From contig NC_046677.1 of the NCBI RefSeq assembly GCF_003369915.1, forward strand, positions 20,912,913-20,976,912: a DNA stretch of 64,000 bases, in the 5' to 3' direction. The notes below the pieces were generated by a model. That model had not been told where the DNA came from. It did not search any database and saw nothing but the letters and a program-made list of their open reading frames with translations. This document shows positions 61,338 to 64,000 of the stretch, piece after piece. Both the position numbers and the translations under genes were made by a program. Position 1 is the first letter of the stretch. Each line of letters starts with the position of its first letter. This stretch comes from Drosophila miranda. Its lineage: Eukaryota; Arthropoda; Insecta; Diptera; Drosophilidae.

Positions 61338-64000
61338 TTTGGACACAGACACCCACCCACACACATACATAAGCAATTCCCCCTCCTCCCTCCTTCTCTG
61401 TACATATATAAATAGACATCTGTAGCGATCTAAGGGCCTAAGACATTAGCCATGTACATCTGTATCTGTATATCTGTGTATCCGTATCCGTATCTGTGTA
61501 GCCTTGTGTACATATCAATTCGATTGACATGTGTACGGGTGGAGTTAGCTAAAGCAAAGATATCTATTTTAACAAAGCCGCAAAGTACTAAATAAGCTCT
61601 GGGCGGTAGCACTCGTTGGAGAATCGATTTAAATGATGTGAAGCATTTCTGAAAGTTTTTCAAGTCACAAAATGGAAACATTTTTCTACATTAAACTAAG
61701 GGCTTGTACAAGGGCTATCTATACACTTGATTAGATATCTCTATTTGAGGATTTTTAACGAAAAGATAAATTTGTGTATTTTTACTATTCTAAAGAATAA
61801 TTTAACATTTTTGTTTGATATGTGATCCATGAGGAATAAGAAGACGAAGAACTAAAATGAAAATAGTTAATTTTTGTTTCTATATAATTTCTAAAACAAA
61901 TCTAATGCCTTTTTAAGACTGTCTTTTCACTACTTTTAAATCGAGAAATCTAAAGTTACGTTTTAATCTGTATCTAAAAAGTATTGTTTGCCTACTTTAT
62001 TCAGTCTTTATTATGGAATGCAATTATTATTGAATCAAAGAACTAAAATGAAATTAAAATTACTTAAATCTATTTCCATATTGGCATCATTCTTTTAAAC
62101 CTTTATAAATATCAGTTTTGTATGCAAATTAAAATCCAAATTCATTTAAATAAGTTAAATAACACTTTTGAGACCTGATTGAAAAATGAATTATTCATTT
62201 ATTAAAATTAAATGGCCTGCCATATTAGTCCCAAAGTCTGAATCCAATTAAAGAGCAAAAATTAAGTTTATTAATCAATCAAATCAATCACAAATGATAA
62301 CCTTGTATAAGACTGTATCCTACAATTGTACACAACTTTCTCAAGAAATGTTATGCCCATTCTAGTTCACAAATCAGCAAATGCCTCAAATCAAAATCAA
62401 ACCAACTTTTGACTATCCCCAAAACGACAAAAAAATTATATATTTTTATACGCTTTTACTACTGAAACTGATAAATCGGTATATGTTGCCTGTTCTTATG
62501 CTAGAAACTGAGAGACCAGTCGGGGGGAAACTATCAACTACCTATCTTTATTTTGTGGTTCTTCCTGTCGTTCTGCTGTGGCATGTTTCTCCATCATTTT
62601 GCTGTGCACTTCGTTTTCGAGGCACTCGATGTGTGATGATATTTGAAAAGATGATATCTAAATGAAATGAAATTCCTTTTGTATTTAATTTGTTTTTAAG
62701 TGGAACTTTTTAAATCGTGTTTATTTTTACCTTTCGCGCTACACTTAACAAATTGTTAATTTTTTGTGACAATGATAATCGTAGAAATACATTTTGAAAA
62801 ATAAAAAATAGATTTTACCAAAATCAACTATAATCCGTAGTGCAAAGAATGTTTTAATGATTAATTAAAGTCTGCAACTACTGTCTAGGAAAACCCTATT
62901 CCATTGGCTATCATTTCGAAATCCAAAAATACCTTTTGGGTTTTCCTCACAATTGTATTTCGTCGCGTTTCGTTCTTATTCGTTTTAATTTGTTTTATTA
63001 ACAAAGATATTTTATCGCTAATGTCGCGGCACCTATAAAGCTCTATGGAGGTGCTGGAGGTAGTACGATTACCTTCTACAACGCACAAAATGCACTTGCC
63101 CTGTGGTTGGTGGGGGGACGGTGAGAGATGGAAGGAGTGTGCGGAGTGTGGGGTTGGTCGTGGCCAATGGCCATAAAACTCTCCAAAAACGTTAAACGAA
63201 CCGACAAACAGCAAATGCCGCACGACAAAGCTATTCCATTCCATCTGTCATCGTCCATAGTCTGGCGACGGTAAATACGTTATTCGTTATACGTTCTACA
63301 TATGTATATTCGTTATAATATCTGGTTGGGCTCTGGTTCGACAGTTGTGCCCTGGTCATATCTGGCTGGGACCTGATTGCCTCTCGAGTTTTATTTTTTT
63401 GGAGTCTGCTTTATGGGACATGCTTGGACATGGCGCTTGCTTTGCTTGCTTTATGGATTTATTAACATAATTGAAGAAAAATATATAAATATTTTTTTGA
63501 GTTCTTTACAATCTGTTCATGTTCCACAAGGGACAGATTCTAATTTATGATGATTGGATAGAGATGCATTAGAGTGTTTTAGAGATCATAGATGAGTTTT
63601 TATTGGAACTGGTAAGGGTTGAGTGTGGCATAATTTCCTGTGGATCGGTTATCACTTAGGATAGATCAATAGATTGATGGACCTGCATTAAAAGGATTTT
63701 TAATTCATGGAAATGATTCATAGTGAATCTTTTGATTTTTCGGAAACTATAAACTGAATGCTAGTATTCCTTAGATAGTTGTAATGAGTTAATCAATTTT
63801 CGAGCACCCAGACAAAAAGATTATTCAAATTTAAAACTTATATTAATTTGTAAGTGTTTTATATTTAGATTAAATATGGGCCGTGTTCAATTAAAGTTTA
63901 TTTAATTTCACTATGTATGTATTTAAAAACCATTTTCCTCCGATTGTCGTAATTAGGGAAGAGGATTTCATAGCTTTCTAATAAACAATAGAAGGATTCT
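61338..64000 (+). other. dia 3' UTR and AT-rich intergenic DNA
   Basis: Strongly AT-rich, with TATCTGTATCTGT-type simple repeats just after the stop (about 61458-61500) and several AATAAA-like signals farther on (for example about 62799). No open frame has gene-like composition. The end of the dia transcript is not determined. Confidence 0.5.

Overview
The window is from the nuclear genome of an insect, almost certainly a Drosophila species. The genes have short GT-AG introns, AT-rich intergenic DNA and Drosophila-type housekeeping promoter motifs. The gene set TM9SF2, Fs(2)Ket, Amacr (CG9319), ns4 (CG9320), a DHX36-type helicase (CG9323) and dia is, from memory, the cluster at D. melanogaster 38E on Muller element B. 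I cannot name the species. All exon structures below were built by hand from splice sites, reading-frame continuity and family knowledge. No alignment was run.

Layout. Positions 1-2807 (minus): TM9SF2, an endomembrane nonaspanin. 4061-7459 (plus): Fs(2)Ket, importin beta. 7460-9594: AT-rich 3' region without a gene. 9595-29473: a tandem array of four nearly identical units of about 4.97 kb, each with a complete two-exon Amacr gene (minus), a roughly 450-bp inverted-repeat element and about 3 kb of apparently non-coding DNA. 29474-29763: a single-copy island of about 290 bp with the only copy of ns4 exon 1. 29764-51208: a second array of three units of about 7.0-7.2 kb, each with ns4 exons 2-4 (plus), a DHX36-like helicase (minus, tail-to-tail with ns4) and about 1.75 kb of AT-rich repetitive flank. 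53928-61337 (plus): dia, the Diaphanous formin, with a probable 5' UTR exon near 51.4-51.85 kb. 61338-64000: dia 3' UTR and intergenic DNA.

The main unusual content is the two back-to-back tandem amplifications. In the second array the damage is complementary. Unit 1 has the only full-length ns4, but its DHX36 copy has a 35-bp frameshifting deletion and has lost the G-quadruplex-binding motif. Units 2 and 3 have intact 925-aa helicases, but their ns4 copies lack exon 1 and the native promoter. The divergence of helicase copy 1 lies in its exons and is mostly amino-acid changing, while neighbouring ns4 and flank sequence is almost identical between units. In the first array all four Amacr reading frames are open, so Amacr dosage could be four-fold.

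The genes are mostly unrelated housekeeping functions: peroxisomal/mitochondrial racemase, nucleolar-type GTPase, RNA/DNA G4 helicase, nuclear import, endomembrane trafficking and actin nucleation. They are linked by position rather than by pathway. An assembly artefact must be excluded for both arrays, because units 2 and 3 of the second array differ by only one base that I noticed in about 7.2 kb.
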